NCBI GenBank assembly: GCA_023630585.1
Contig: CM042536.1
Coordinates: forward strand, 20,677,404-20,741,403
Reading direction: 5' to 3'
DNA from: Cranoglanis bouderius
Taxonomy: Eukaryota > Chordata > Actinopteri > Siluriformes > Cranoglanididae
DNA length: 64,000 nucleotides
Of the stretch, positions 1-13,000 are shown piece by piece. Within the stretch, counting starts at the first letter, position 1, and every line of letters starts with the position of its first letter. The notes beneath the pieces are model-generated. The model searched no databases and had not been told where the DNA came from. It worked only from the letters and a program-made list of their open reading frames with translations. The translations under genes were made by a program, and so were the position numbers.

Positions 1-1200
1 TTAACTATGGTTACCTGCAAGGAAACACGTGCAGCCATCATTGCTTTGCACAAAAAGGGATTCACAGGCAAGGATATTGCTGCTAGTAAGATTGCACCTA
101 AATCAACCATTTATCGGATCATCAAGACCTTCAAGGAGAGAGGTTCAACTGTTGTGAAGAAGGCTTCAGGGCGCCCAAGAAAGTCCAGCAAGCGCCAGGA
201 CCGTCTCCTAAAGTTGATTCAGCTGCGGGATCGGGGCACCACCAGTGCAGAGCTTGCTCAGGAATGGCAGCAGGCAGGTGTGAATGCGTCTGCACGCACA
301 ATAAGGCGAAGACTTTTGGAGGATGGCCTGGTGTCAAGAAGGGCAGCAAAGAAGCCACTTCTCTCCAGGAAAAACATCAGGGACAGACTGCTATTCTGCA
401 AAAAGTATAGGGATTGGACTGCTGAGGACTGGGGTAATGTCATTTTCTCTCTGATGAATCCCCTTTCCGATTGTTTGGGGCATCTGGAAAAAAGCTTGTC
501 CAGAGAAGAAAAGGTGAACGCTACCATCAGTCCTGTGTCATGCCAACAGTAAAGCATCCTGAGACCACTCATGTGTGGGGTTGCTTCTCAGCCAAGGGAG
601 TGGGCTCACTCACAATTTTGCCTAAGAACACAGCCATGAATAAAGAATGGTACAAAAACATCCTCAGAAAGCAACTTCTCCCAACCATCCAAAAACAGTT
701 TGGTGATGAACAATGCCTTTTCCAGCATGATGGGGCACCTTGCCACAAGGCAAAAGTGATAACGAAGTGGCTCGGGGAACAAAACATCGACATTTTGGGT
801 CCATGGCCAGGAAACTCCCCAGACCTTAATCCCATTGAGAATTTGTGGTCAATCCTCAAGAGGCGGGTGGACAAACAAAAACCCACAAACTCTGACAAAC
901 TCCAAGCATTGATTATGCAAGAATGGGCTGCCATCAGTCAGGATGTGGCCCAGAAGTTGATTGACAGCATGCCAGGGCGAATTGCAGAGGTCTTGAAAAA
1001 AAGGGTCAATACTGCAAATATTGACTGTTTGCATAAACTTCATGTAATTGTCAATAAAAGCCATTGACACTTATGAAATGCTTGTGATTATACTTCAGTA
1101 ACAGTTAGTAACATCTGACAAAAAGATCTAAAAACACTGAAGCAGTAGACTTTGTGAAAATTAATATTTGTGTCATTCTCAAAACTTTTGGCCACGGCTG
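1..1200 (+). mobile_element. Tc1-like DNA transposon, left end beyond the window
   Basis: The segment carries a Tc1-type transposase gene followed by about 130 bp of non-coding DNA ending in an inverted-repeat tip (…TTTTGGCCACGGCTG, ending at 1200) next to a TA at 1201-1202. The left inverted repeat lies outside the window, since the transposase ATG is already at base 7. The tip wording is one I recall from fish Tc1 families. Its sequence differs from the other Tc1 families in this window, so it is a separate family. Confidence 0.88.
7..1067 (+). pseudogene. Tc1-like transposase, one frameshift
   Basis: This would encode a transposase of about 350 residues. The N-terminal half reads from ATG 7: a paired-like helix-turn-helix (residues about 5-50), a GRPRK linker at about residue 55, and a second HTH (about 70-115). 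The frame then breaks near 449, where the expected IFSDES motif holds an extra CT dinucleotide in a short CT run. The second half stays open to the stop at 1067 and contains the second catalytic Asp (QHDGAPCH) and the Glu (PDLNPIENLW). All three DDE residues are therefore present, in two frames. No other break is visible, so this is a young lesion by appearance. It cannot make a full transposase as it stands. Confidence 0.85.
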
Positions 1201-1202
1201 TA

Positions 1203-2010
1203 TGTGAATACGTCTGCTCACTTACTGCCACAGTACTTGTCACATCATACACAACCCTACACTGGAATGTGTGGGATAACTAGCTTTGTCTGCTTTTTAA
1301 GGATCTGTTGTAATTTATTTTTTAAGTGATTAAAAATATTTAAATAACTTTTTTGTGGTTTGTACTCTGCCAGACCTATTATTTTTAGACCTCTTAGGAT
1401 TATCCTAAAGGTTAATAAGGTTAATCTTGTTAAGCTTTTCAGGCGTGTATTGAGTCACTCTCTACAGTGCCAGGATTTTTATGTGTTCAGAAATTATGTC
1501 TGTAGCTGTTAGGGTTTCAGTTAACGAGGCTTTGTACTGACTAGAAGGCCGTTGATGAATGCACAATAATCCTTTTTTGCTCCTTTATTGCACAGCTATG
1601 GCCATGTTTCATGTTTCTATGGTGACAGAGATTTTAAACAGTTCGAACAATAGGGTTCGAGTGGCTCCATAGCCTGTTTTCACAGTTGGGTTTAGGCAGC
1701 AGAAGCAACTGTAAGACTGATAAGGTAAGGGCTGGAAAGAAAAATGCCTTTTTAATTTTTTTTTTCCTTTTTTCTAATTTGCATTAACTTGTTTAGATGG
1801 CTCAAGTAAAGCACCAAAACCAAAGTATTTAAGCTAGTGATTCTTGAATAGCTTATAGTCTTCTTTTTCATTTTACCTGAGAACCATTTTATAGGATCTG
1901 TTTGTAATTTATTTTACACAGAAGTACAAACTAAATTCAGGAGTGAACGAAACATTTTTTATTAATATACTCTACTTACATTTGAAGGGATTCCTAATGT
2001 TCCTGAAACT
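1203..2010. other. Intergenic and 5' flank, no gene seen
   Basis: AT-rich DNA without a recognisable coding region. A good splice-acceptor signal (pyrimidine-rich tract then ACACAG, ending at 1921) lies 89 bp before the start codon of the coiled-coil gene, so 1922-2010 may be 5' UTR spliced to an upstream non-coding exon. An in-frame TAA (1963-1965) lies between that acceptor and the ATG. Confidence 0.4.
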
Positions 2011-3930
2011 ATGGCGGCAAGTTCTAAAACAATCGCTTCCTCACACAGCGACGCCCTTCAAAGACAAGCGGACTTTGAAGGAATGCTTTCTGAAGGCATG
2101 GTGAAGATTCAACATGGACTTTTAAGATCAAATGCTAGGGGTCATGATTTTCCTTTTGAAGACTCAAAGTATGATATTCTTAGTAATATTTCTGCTAAGT
2201 ACACAAAAGAGTCTTGGGCTTTTCTCAAAAATCACAGGAATATGTATCATGGCTTGGATAAGCAGACAATGGAATTGATGCAAGATATTTTATCCAGAAC
2301 AGAACTGCGAGATGATGATATTGGGATCTATACCTTGGGGCTTAAGGCCCTGACAGCAATGTCACCACGTGCAAATACTGATAATACAGAACTGGAAAAC
2401 CTTCAGGTGGACCTTAATGCCAGAAGAAACTCCCATCCACCAAAGAGTTGCTCTGATCATTCAGATGTAAAAACTGCAGTGTCAGTTTCTTCAAGTGAAA
2501 ATGGATGCAACTTTAAAGGAACGCAGTCTGAATTTATTGGAGTTTGGAGAGAAAAGCTGCAACAAAAAGAGATGGAAAATCAACAGATTGTTCAGTTACT
2601 CCTGCTAAAACACCATGAGCTAATAGAAATTTCAAAGCTAAGGGAAGTAGAGGCCCAATTCATGACTGAAAGGTTGAAATGTGAAGAACAGAGGAATTTT
2701 GAGATTACCAAGAAATTTAACCATGTCTTTGAGGACATGGGCGAGCAACTTTCCATGGCCAAGAGTAAAAATGAACACTTTGTCAGGCAGCTCAGAGCAA
2801 TTCTGGAGAAATATGAGCGGCTTAAAAGACGTGCTGAGAATATTAAGAAACATCTTGCAGAGGAACGTACAGAGAAAAAGAGTTGTCAAAAAACATTAAA
2901 GAAGACACAACAGATGACTGAAGAGTTATTAATGAATCAGGCTCTTCTGGAGGAACAGAGGGACACTGCAAAACAAGAGTACTCTGAACTCAGGAAGAAC
3001 ATGAAGACGATGGATGAACATCACAGTAAACTTGTTAGGACAATACAGAGACTTGAAGACGAGAGATCATCTATGAGAGCTGATTGTGGGAACCTTAAAG
3101 GTCAGTTAAGTAATACTCAGGGAGAAAACCAGAAGCTCACTCAAGCACTTCAATCTAAAGAGCTAGAAAAGAAACAAGCTGAAAAAAGTGTGCAGGAATC
3201 TCAAAAGCTGGTTAAACAATTGCATGAAGAGCTTGATGACTGTAAATTACAAAAAGAAACTGCTGAAGAACAGCTGGACAAAATGAAAAAAGAATTAAAA
3301 CTAATTCATGACAGGTATAAAGTGAAGATACATCAGCTAAAGGAGCAACACAGGTCCTGTATGGAACAGTTAGAAGCTAAGAGAACAGAGTGTGAGGCTT
3401 TAAGTGAAGTTGTCTCTAAATTGAAAAAAGACAAGCATGTGATTCAAGAGGAGCTGCAATGCCTACAAAAAGAAAAGGCAAAGTCTGAGATCGAGAGCAA
3501 AAGGGAGGGGGAGATCATGAAAGAGGCTGTGAGTCTGCTGGAGCATGAGAGAAAGTTGCTTCTGGATGAAATGGGAGACTTGAGAAAGGATTACTTTAGT
3601 CTCAGTGATCGCATCACACAGAGACTTGAACAAATGGAACAGACAGATGTACCCATGTGCATCACGGACATATCATCTAATCATCAAATCAGAACCATGA
3701 CAAGTAACACAGCTGGCCAAATCACATCAAATATGGACAGTAAGTATGACAAAAAAGTAAATTATTATATTTAAATGTAGCTCTGAATCAAGTGGAAAAT
3801 TATGAAACATTTTCATGTAATTTTATATTAGCAGAGCACTATTTGTGAATTTCAATCGGCTTGCTTTTTTCCAGTGATAGAACATATAAGGAGGAAACTG
3901 GAGGAAGAAGAAAACGTCCAGCAGAAATAA
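2011..3930 (+). CDS. Coiled-coil protein, C-terminus resembling CCDC110 (594 residues, two coding exons)
   Basis: Coding exons are 2011-3739 and 3875-3930. The first ends GACA|GTAAGT and the second begins after TTTTTTCCAG. The join restores the frame (Met at the junction) and adds a short charged tail ending at TAA 3928-3930. ATG 2011 has A at -3 and G at +4 and is the first Met after an in-frame stop. Residues 1-170 look globular or disordered. From about 172 to 555 the protein is nearly continuous heptad-like coiled coil rich in Glu, Lys, Gln and Leu. The end of the coil (LLEHERKLLLDEMGDLRKDY, then FSLSDRI) resembles from memory the C-terminus of CCDC110, a testis coiled-coil protein; I could not check this. 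No enzymatic motif is seen. It is convergent with HELLS. Function unknown; a structural or cytoskeletal role is only a guess. A myosin-tail-like low-complexity match would be the main alternative. Confidence 0.8.
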
Positions 3931-4573
3931 CATACTTCCAAAGCAGATGTTCCAGAGTGCTGTAAATTGGACATTTTTTAAAATATCACATTCAATATTT
4001 CTATTGCATTCAGAGATGTACATTTTTGAGCAATATCAATTTAACACACACTGTTTTAACATTCTTGTTACTCTTGAGAATGAAGGAACAATATTGAAAC
4101 AACAGATGAAACAGCCTTAAGGGTGTACAAACTTTTGCCCTCAACTGTAAATGCAGATAGATATTTGTATACCTTTCCCATTTGTTAAAATAGTGCAGTG
4201 CTATTTTAACAAATAACAAATGGCTGACTGCTAACATAATCAACACATCCCACTTACAACAGCCTCTAAATTTGGCACTCCTTTGGAGAGAGACACATTT
4301 TAATACAAAAATGTATTTATAAGTGTATACAAATACACCTAGACAGCTTCTGCCAAAACAGGGCATTTATTAATCATCTATGACTGACTTCTAAGCATAA
4401 TAGTATTTTCACAAATCCTTTGTGACTATATGAAGAGGGCCATGAAAAAACGTTTTGAGTTGATTTGAGGCTGGTTTGAGTATTATGATAACTGCTATTA
4501 CGATTTATTATTATATTAAAATCTCCTGTGATTTTCACAGACAACAGCCTCTAGAGTTTACTCAGAATGGTGC

Positions 4574-4579
4574 AATAAA
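4574..4579 (+). terminator. Candidate polyadenylation signal of the coiled-coil gene
   Basis: AATAAA within TGCAATAAAG, about 640 bp after the stop codon at 3930. The intervening 3931-4573 holds no gene. It contains a Tc1-tip-like phrase near 4119-4148 (GGGTGTACAAACTTTTG … CAACTGTA). The signal is canonical but cleavage here is inferred. Confidence 0.4.
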
Positions 4580-4599
4580 GAAAAAAACATCCAGTGAGC

Positions 4600-5013
4600 A
4601 TCAGTTTTCTTGGCACACACTGAGTCCATTAATACCAATTAATCAAATCGCCTGAATGCCACAGCCTATTTGAGTATTGTTACTGACCATGTGCATCCCT
4701 TCATGGCCACAATTTACCCATCTTCTAATGACAGCATGATCATGTACCATGTCACAAAGCAAAATTTATCTCAAACTGGTTTCATGAACATGACAATGAG
4801 TTCAGTGTTCTTCAGTGGCTTTCCCAGTCACTGGATCTGAATCCAATAGAACACCTTTGGGATGTGGTAGAACGAGAGATTCGCAGCATGAAAGTGCACC
4901 TGAAAAATCTGCAGGAATTGTGTGATGCAATCATGTCAACATGGACCAGAATCGCAAAGGAATGTTTCCAACATCTTGTGGAATCCATGCCATGAAGAAT
5001 TGAGGCTCTGTGA
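4600..5013 (+). mobile_element. Tc1-like transposon relic, 3' half of transposase
   Basis: From about 4735 the plus strand translates to transposase core with the second Asp (HDHVPCHKAK) and the Glu box (LNPIEHLWDV), followed by the usual C-terminal helix region. An in-frame TGA stands at 4993-4995, in …VESMP where family members continue. The N-terminal half and both inverted repeats are missing or unrecognisable. At 5013 it runs directly into a minus-strand relic of another Tc1 family. Confidence 0.7.
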
Positions 5014-6250
5014 GGAATTTTAGCCCATTCCTCAGTACAAAACAGCTTCAACTCTGGGATGTTGGTGGGTTTCCTCACATGAATTGCTTGCTTCAAGTCT
5101 TTCCACAACATTTATATTGGATTAAGGTCAGGACATTGACTTGGCCTTTCCAAAACATTAACTTTATTCTTCTTTAAACATTCTCTGGTAGAATGACTTG
5201 TGTGTTTAGGTTCATTATCTTGTTGCATGACCTACTTTCTCTTGAGCTTCAGTTCATGGACAGATGTCCTGACATTTTTCCTTTAGAATTTGGTGGTATA
5301 CTTCAGAATTCATTGTTCTATCAATGATGGCAAGTCGTCCTGGACCAGATGCAGCAAAACAGGCCCAAAACATGATACTACCACCACCATGTTTCACAGT
5401 TGGGATAAGGTTCTTATGCTGGAATGCAGTGTTTTCCTTTCTCCAAACATAAGCTTCTCATTTAAACCAAAAGTTCTATTTTGGTTTCATCCGTCCAGAA
5501 AACATTTTTCCATTAGCCGTCTGGCTTGTCCATTTGATCATTAACAAACTGCTAAGGGCAGCAATGTTCTTTTTGGAGAGCAGTGGCTTTCTTCTTGCAA
5601 CCCTGCCATGCACACCATTGTTGTTCTATGTTCTCCTGATGATGGACTCATGAACATAACATTAGCCAATGTGAGAGAGGCCTTTATTTGCTTAGAAGTT
5701 ACCCTGGGTTCCTTTGTGACCTTGTGGACTATTACCCATCTTGCTCTTGGAGTGATCTTTGTTGGTCCTCACTCCTGGGGATGGTAACAATAGTCTTAAA
5801 TTTCTTCCATTTGTACACAGTCTGTCTGACTGTGGATTGGTGGAGTCCAAACTCTTTAGAGATGGTTTTGTGACCTTTTCCAGCCTGATGAGCATCAACA
5901 ACTCGTCCTCAGAAATCTCCTTTGTTCGTGCCTTCATACACTTCCACAAATGTGTTGTGAAGATCAGACTTTGATAGATCCATGTTCTTTAAATAAAACT
6001 GGGTGCTCACTCACACCTAATTGTCATCCCGTTGATTGAAAACACCTGACTCTAATTTCACCTTCAAATTAACTGCTAATCCTAGAGGTTCACATACTTT
6101 TGCCACTCACAGATATGTATTATTGGATCATTTTACTCAATAAATAAAAGACTAAATATAATCTTTCACATTTGTTTAATTGGGTTCTCTTTGTCTACTT
6201 TTAGGACTTGTGTGAAAATCCAATGGGTTAGGTCATTTATGCACAACTGT
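5014..6250 (-). mobile_element. Tc1-like transposon relic, minus strand
   Basis: On the minus strand the order is inverted-repeat end (near 6250, …CACAACTGTA on plus), HTH region (about 5690-5980), core with the CCAGGACGACTTGCCATC-type motif (about 5330) and the C-terminal region (5014-5111, reading VRKPTNIPELKLFCTEEWAK). The Glu box is damaged: PQ..PDLNPI is followed by a stop (CCAATATAA on the minus strand near 5115). Many frame breaks are present, so it is long dead. Confidence 0.7.
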
Positions 6251-6535
6251 ATATACACTATTTTTTAAAGGAATTTTATCTGCTCATTTCTACTTTTCAT
6301 AAGGAAGACTATCTACCAGTAGATGGAACTACTCTTATTGGGAGGAATATTGGAAGCAATACTGAAAATGAAAGTTAGGTCATCGTCATAGTATTTTTTA
6401 CCTTAGAAAGTAAGTTGTGGAATTATAATGAAAGAAAAACATTTTCTAACTGAGAATCTCTATTCTGTGTAGTTTTACTCAGCATCTTGGAATGATGACT
6501 TCTTTAACCAAAAGACTTTGCTGTACAAAACTATA

Positions 6536-6541
6536 TTTATT
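6536..6541 (-). terminator. Candidate polyadenylation signal of HELLS
   Basis: TTTATT on the plus strand, AATAAA on the minus strand, about 510 bp beyond the HELLS stop codon. The DNA between (6542-7049) holds no other gene and is probably the 3' UTR. Cleavage position not determinable from sequence. Confidence 0.4.
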
Positions 6542-7049
6542 ATATTTTGTAGACATGAAAAAATAAATCAAAGCAAAACACCACAGTCCATGTAAAGCAG
6601 TGCTTGAAACATGTTCAAAGTGCTTTTGAGTTAACAACACTATGGAAATATTGAAATATACAGACGGGTACATAATGTTTCACAATAACTGGCTTTCACA
6701 TAGAAAATGGCAACATCCCAGAAGAATTTAAGGTGCATTAAGTACAAATTTCCATTGAAATTTTCCAAAATTTTTAGCAGATTACACTGCATTCTATGGA
6801 GGAGTATCATGCTAAAAGTGTTCTAAATCTAATTTAAATCTGGGCAAAACCACCAGTCTTCTGAGATTGCAGACAATTGTTCAAAATGATGATTATATGA
6901 CCGCATGTTAGAGCAGCAGTGTAAAATCAGAAAAGACTACAAAGCAGTAATAACTGTAGCAAAACACTATGCAATTTGTATAAACAGCAGATTGAGACAG
7001 TTTGCATGAATAGTGCCATCTACTTTGTCACATGTGCACTCTGTTGCAT

Positions 7050-10000
7050 TTATGACAGACAAATCTCTGCATCCTCTTCTTTAGTCTCAACCACCCTGAA
7101 CACTCCATCCTTCTCTTGTTTAACACTCTTTTTGGCTCGATCTGAAACATTGTTCACATAAAATAGTTGATTAATATAAAAATACATAATCCTATACGTG
7201 TCTAAATCACAAAAATATGTAAACAGGAGTACAATAAACAAGACACTTTGAATGTCATAAAACTTACCCAACAGGTCACTGCGGTCAAGCAAAATCTCCA
7301 GGTCTCGGTCACTGATGACCTTGCCTTTAGTGCTCTTCACTGCCCTGCAACACAAGAGATATTGCTCATTAGACACAAGAGACACAATTACACTGTTGCC
7401 ATGATGACAGGCAGATGTTTACTTCAAATATCCAAATTTGTTTCGGTAACAGGGCCACTTTGTGCTACATTTATTGACATGAATTAATTATGAATTGTTT
7501 GAACATCAAAAAAAAAAAATCACTAGTGACTTTTGTATTCCAGTCAAAAGACAGTACTTTATTTTTATAGCCAATATTCTGTGAAGACAATGGGTAGGTT
7601 TTCACTAGAGACCATATTCATTATTTTGGGTATAAAAACGTATTGGCCCTCTGCTCTCATGTGACAGATAATATTCAAATGTAAAGAAACTGAACGCAAA
7701 CAGCAAACGTTCGGATGTATAATGTATCCTACTTGAGCCTGAATGCAGTACCTGTCATAATCACTGGACTTCAGCAGGTCTATCAGTTCATTCATATCCA
7801 CACAGCTTTTGGACTGCTTTAGATCAGCTTTTCCCCCTTTAAACTTCTCTGGAGGGTGGGTGGGGGATGGGGGAAAGAAAAAATACAAAAGTCATGACAA
7901 AAACTCAAATAGTGCCATCCTAAAATAAGACTAATACTGGAATCTTCAGAATCAGCCCCAATAACCTTTTTACCTTATTCAACTGATCTAATTTTACTGT
8001 CTAAACAAGTTTGAGCTGTTGCTGCCCATCTGTAGGAGAAAACTGCATGGAGGTAAAAAGGAGGCTTTAAGACAACCATTTTGCTAATGTCTGATTGGCT
8101 GAACATTCTCATGGCTATATTACCAAGGCAGTCAACAACACTAGGTTTAGTGAATGGTAAGCTATGAATCTCAAGTGAAACCAACTAATTATTCCAGAGC
8201 ACAAATGCTAGCAGTCTGAGACACGATATTACATGAATCACAAAAGTTGCTAATAAACATGGAGATGTTTTTGTTTGTTTGTTTGTTTAACACCATGCCA
8301 GCTTCTATGGCTATATTCATGGCAAAAGCCAGGTTTAGTTATACAGAGGTAAAACTAAATATGATGTTTAAGATTTATTTTTTCCAAAAATCTTAAAACA
8401 TTTTGGTTGCAAAAAATGCATTTGGGTTTACTTGGTTAAAAACCTTTTCAAAAGTATCAGCAGAATAAAACAAGTTTCTCAGAGGCGTAATAATATTACA
8501 GACTAGCAGAATATGCTTAATGGACATTGAATTCTGACAGGATGAGCACTTTGGGGAATTTTCTCCTGATAATAAATATGCATGTGTTAATCTTGAGTGT
8601 CCTATCGGCATCGTGTGTAAATGGCTTGATAACATGGAGATGTATTTTGGTGATTAGAATAATGGCTGAAATGCTAAATTACAATTCCTTACCTCAGCAA
8701 ACTTCAACAAATCTTTTAAATTGTTCTAAAATAAACTTGTTACTTTTAAGACACTTTTCTAGCACCACCTCCTGGACAAAAATGTCCTGTTAAGGTCTGT
8801 TAAAAAAAAACAATTTGTGCTGTCCTGTGCTAAATAACTTACTTTTATGAATAACCATCTTCTCTAGTTTCCTCTTAGCAGATGCCCTTTCCAGGATCTT
8901 CTCATCAATAGTGTTTACTGTGATGAGACGGTACACCACCACAGGCTTGGTTTGTCCAATACGGTGACAGCGATCCTGAGCCTGCAAGTCTGCCTGAGGG
9001 TTCTTCAGTCAAAATGAAAATATTTAAACATTTTAATAGTCTTCTGCCGACATCTCAGTGTCACTTTACATATGTACAAAACACATGTGGATTGTGGGAA
9101 AACACATACCCAGTCACTGTCAAATATGATGACTGTATCTGCAGCTGTAAGGTTGATCCCAAGTCCACCAGCTCGTGTGCTCAAGAGGAAGAGGAAGACC
9201 TCTGGATCTGAGGAGAACTTCTTCATCTGCACAGAGTAGATAACACCTGGCTAATACACTTGTTGCAAGAGTAGTGCATATAGTGGCAAATAACTGAATC
9301 AAATACATGCTGCATACATTCTCTTCTCGGTCGGCATATCTCATGCTCCCATCTAGTCGGCTGTACTCATATCCCCGGAGGGAACAGTAGTCCATCAGGA
9401 TGTCCAAAATGGATGTCATCTGGCTGAAAATTAGGACCTGTACAAACCATCAGAAGCATATAAATAAATACATCCAAATTGAAAGATGATGCATGGTACT
9501 AAGAAAGACAAATGGTTTAAAAGAGCCACAAAGACAAAGACACCTTATGTCCTCTTTTTTTCAGTTCGGGGAGCATTCGGTCAAGAATTAAGAACTTCCC
9601 TGATGCCTTCACCAGCTGCTCATCAATCTGTAGGAAAAAAAACAGGGATGCATAAATTAAGAGTACTTATGTTCCCCATGCCAATTAGATATGATAGTTT
9701 TATAAATACTGGAGTTATCAGTTTTAAAATTTGAATTACTTTAAATTCCTCAGTTCCAGGGACAAGAGGATATTCGATGAGATAAGGATGATTGCAGCAT
9801 CGCTTCAAGAGCATAAGTATGTTCTGTAGCTTCAGATTGATCTGGGCATCAACAGGCATTTGAACATCTACCAGAGGAGCAAAACTGTGAAAATATTTTT
9901 TTTTTTAGTTTAACTTTGGATCTGAATTTATTAAAACAAAAATGTAAAAGTTAAAAAAAATAAATATATATTTTTTTAATTTAACAAAATAAAACAAGAC

Positions 10001-13000
10001 ACTAACTCCTGGTGACTTTCCATCTCCTTCTGAACTTTTTCGATGTATTTTTCTAGGTCATTTGGAGATTCATTGCTTTCAGAATAATCCACCAACTTCC
10101 GAGACTTGCGTTTAGGGCGCCCAGTGGATGACCCCTGTACTGGTGTAGTCTCCCCCTTCGTTTAAAAATGATCAAATGTTTAAAAATGAAATTATGCATG
10201 AATTGAGTGGAAATCATAAAAGAACTGATTTATATACATATACTGAAATAGTATCTGAAGAAGTACATTTCCTACATATTTGCCACACTATCTGAACAAC
10301 ACAAATAAACCACTCCTCACCTTATCCTGACCCAGCACCTTTGCAATGGTTTTGTCAACAATAGCCCTGTAAAAGGTATCCTGCTTGGCTGTCATTGGAG
10401 CATATACCACAATCTCTTTCTTTGGCGGAACCTCCAAAGTCACATCTGACTTCAGTCGTCTCAGTAGAAAGGGTGTGAGAATCTGTGCAACATATCAAGA
10501 TCAACCAATGCAAAGAGAACACAAATTGCACAGGGTTTATAGTGCAACATCTATGGGTATCTCCGCAAACAAGTAACTTTTGAAAAGATTGTTCAACAGT
10601 TTCTGCTTTGTTCTTACCTGGTGAAGCATATTCAGGATGTTTTGTTCTCGTTCATTAGTTACAAGAGTCTCAACATCTGAGGTGATGGTGCTGATGTCAA
10701 ACCATGACTCAAAACTGAAGAATTACACACACAAAAAACTATTATTACAAAGCTGATCAAAACAGACTGCAGGAAATTCATAATATTCATTCACATTTTT
10801 GAATACCTCTTTAAGTCATCAAAGACGTCTGGGAGCAGGAAGTTAAGCAGAGACCACAGCTCGGAAAGATTATTTTGCAAAGGAGTTCCTGTCAGCAGTA
10901 GTTTGTTGTCAGTTGGAAGCATTTTCAGCTCTTGCACTAAACGACAGTTCAAGTTCTTTATCCTGTGACCTTCATCCACAATCAGGTATTTCCAGTGGAA
11001 ACGCTAGAGAGAATCGGAAGAGACCAAATTGAATTGCTTCAAACGGTCACAAAACAGTTGCTCAGTCTTTTAAAGTCATTAACAAACTAAACTGCACAAC
11101 TAAACTATTTTCAGAACAATAGTATTTGTATTTCAGTTGCCCAGTCCTAATTACTGTACATCATAGCATCAGTTCTAACCTGAAGATACTTCCTGTCAAT
11201 CATGGCAATTTCAAATGAAGTCACAACAACAGGGCACATATGCAGGGAACCCTGAGGCTTGCGGATTTTCTTGACAAGGTCCATTCTCTCTTTCTGGGAG
11301 CCATGGTAAAGCATTATAGACACCTAAGAAAAAGAGACAAGGGATCAAGGTCTTGTAATGTATAAAGAGTGCACTATATCTACAAGAAACAGGATTTAAA
11401 CTGCAGAACATAAACAAAATTAAAACGTTAAAATGTAGCACTGTTTGAATGTTTTTCTCCACAAAGTTCTTGTGCTAAAAACCAAAGCTGGGTGGGATTA
11501 GTCCTAATAATTTGTTTGTCCCAATAATTACTAAACAACTTTTATTAAACTCCATACTAATTCTATTATCACCAGTATTGTAATAAATTTATTGTTGTAA
11601 AGCAAACGTTGAGCTTGAGATTTGGAGTATAACCCTAAACTCTACAGCTGTCTTGACCTCAGGCATTACAGTGTAGTCGTGCTGTGTATTTTTCCCCTCA
11701 TTGCATCTTGTACACAACTAGCTAATTTTAGCCAGCCAGTTCACCAGCCAGGATCTAGGTTACAAATTGATTATAGTGCCTAGTCAGTTTTGGGGTATGC
11801 TTTGTTCTCCACTGTTTTTAAATCGCTAGCCAAATCTGGACAGCAATTTCTCTATTAATGTGTAGCTAGGTGGCTTTAAGCACAATGACTCCATGGATCA
11901 TGCTGTAGCTGTGCTAGCAGGTTTTAATGCACAGTTAGTATCATTTAGTTAGTGTTGTGTACAGTCAAGTCATGACTACATTGTTCTGGTGGCAATTTTG
12001 TACTGATGACCACTCCTGAGAGATAAAATCCAGAATTCCTGATAGCTTTGACAATTTGCTAAATTTTCTAATCAAAGTTACAAATCCATATTATTGCGAA
12101 TTAGATTTTCAAAACACAAATACATTCCCCAGGTTATACCCCATTTCAGTAGCCTCACCTCTGGAGTGAAGCGCCTGAACTCGCTAATCCAGTTAGGTAG
12201 AGTGGACAGAGGAGCTACAACCAAGAATGGTCCAAGGACTTTCTTCTCGATCATCATTGCAATATGAGCAATGCACTGTATGGTCTTTCCCAGTCCCATC
12301 TCATCAGCCAGGATTCCATTTATTCCATTCTCCCACAGCATCTACACAACAAATGAAACAAGAACATGTGAGAATGTGTGGATAACTTTCCTCAAATAAA
12401 CTCACCATCTCAATTTCTCATGGCCTGTGCAGAATGTCATATTTGAACTAGGAATATGCTTTCTGCCTAATTTTAATATTTGAATACTTGCAAGAGTTAA
12501 TGAATGGATATTTGGTTAATGACTATGAGAGGAAAAAGGGGGGAAATGGTCTTATATAATTAAAGGGTCTTTCATAAGTATAATTTTTCCATTGCAATTG
12601 AACTTTCCACCTGCTGATGGCAGTGCACCTCCTTGGGTGTGGCATATGTAATATAGAGAAATATCAACAGAAATATTAAATGCATAGCAAAAAATGTTTA
12701 GTGAATGTAAGCTCAATATTTCAGCCTGTAGTTCCACTATAGCAGCATACACATAGGTTAAAATTCATGAAAGTGAATTTGTGGTGGTGTGTAGCAGTTT
12801 AAATCTCATTGTCTTAGTGAATCATCAGTGTTGATGCATGTTTTATAATAATCTGACCGGCAGTACAGGTATCTGCAGGCTATATTTACTAAAACATGCA
12901 AGAGCAGCACCTGGTGCAAAATGAACAGTGGAGAAGTAGAGACTTGCTGCGCATGAAATGTCCCTTCTGCCGCAAAATCTTCAAACCCAAGGTAGCTAAT

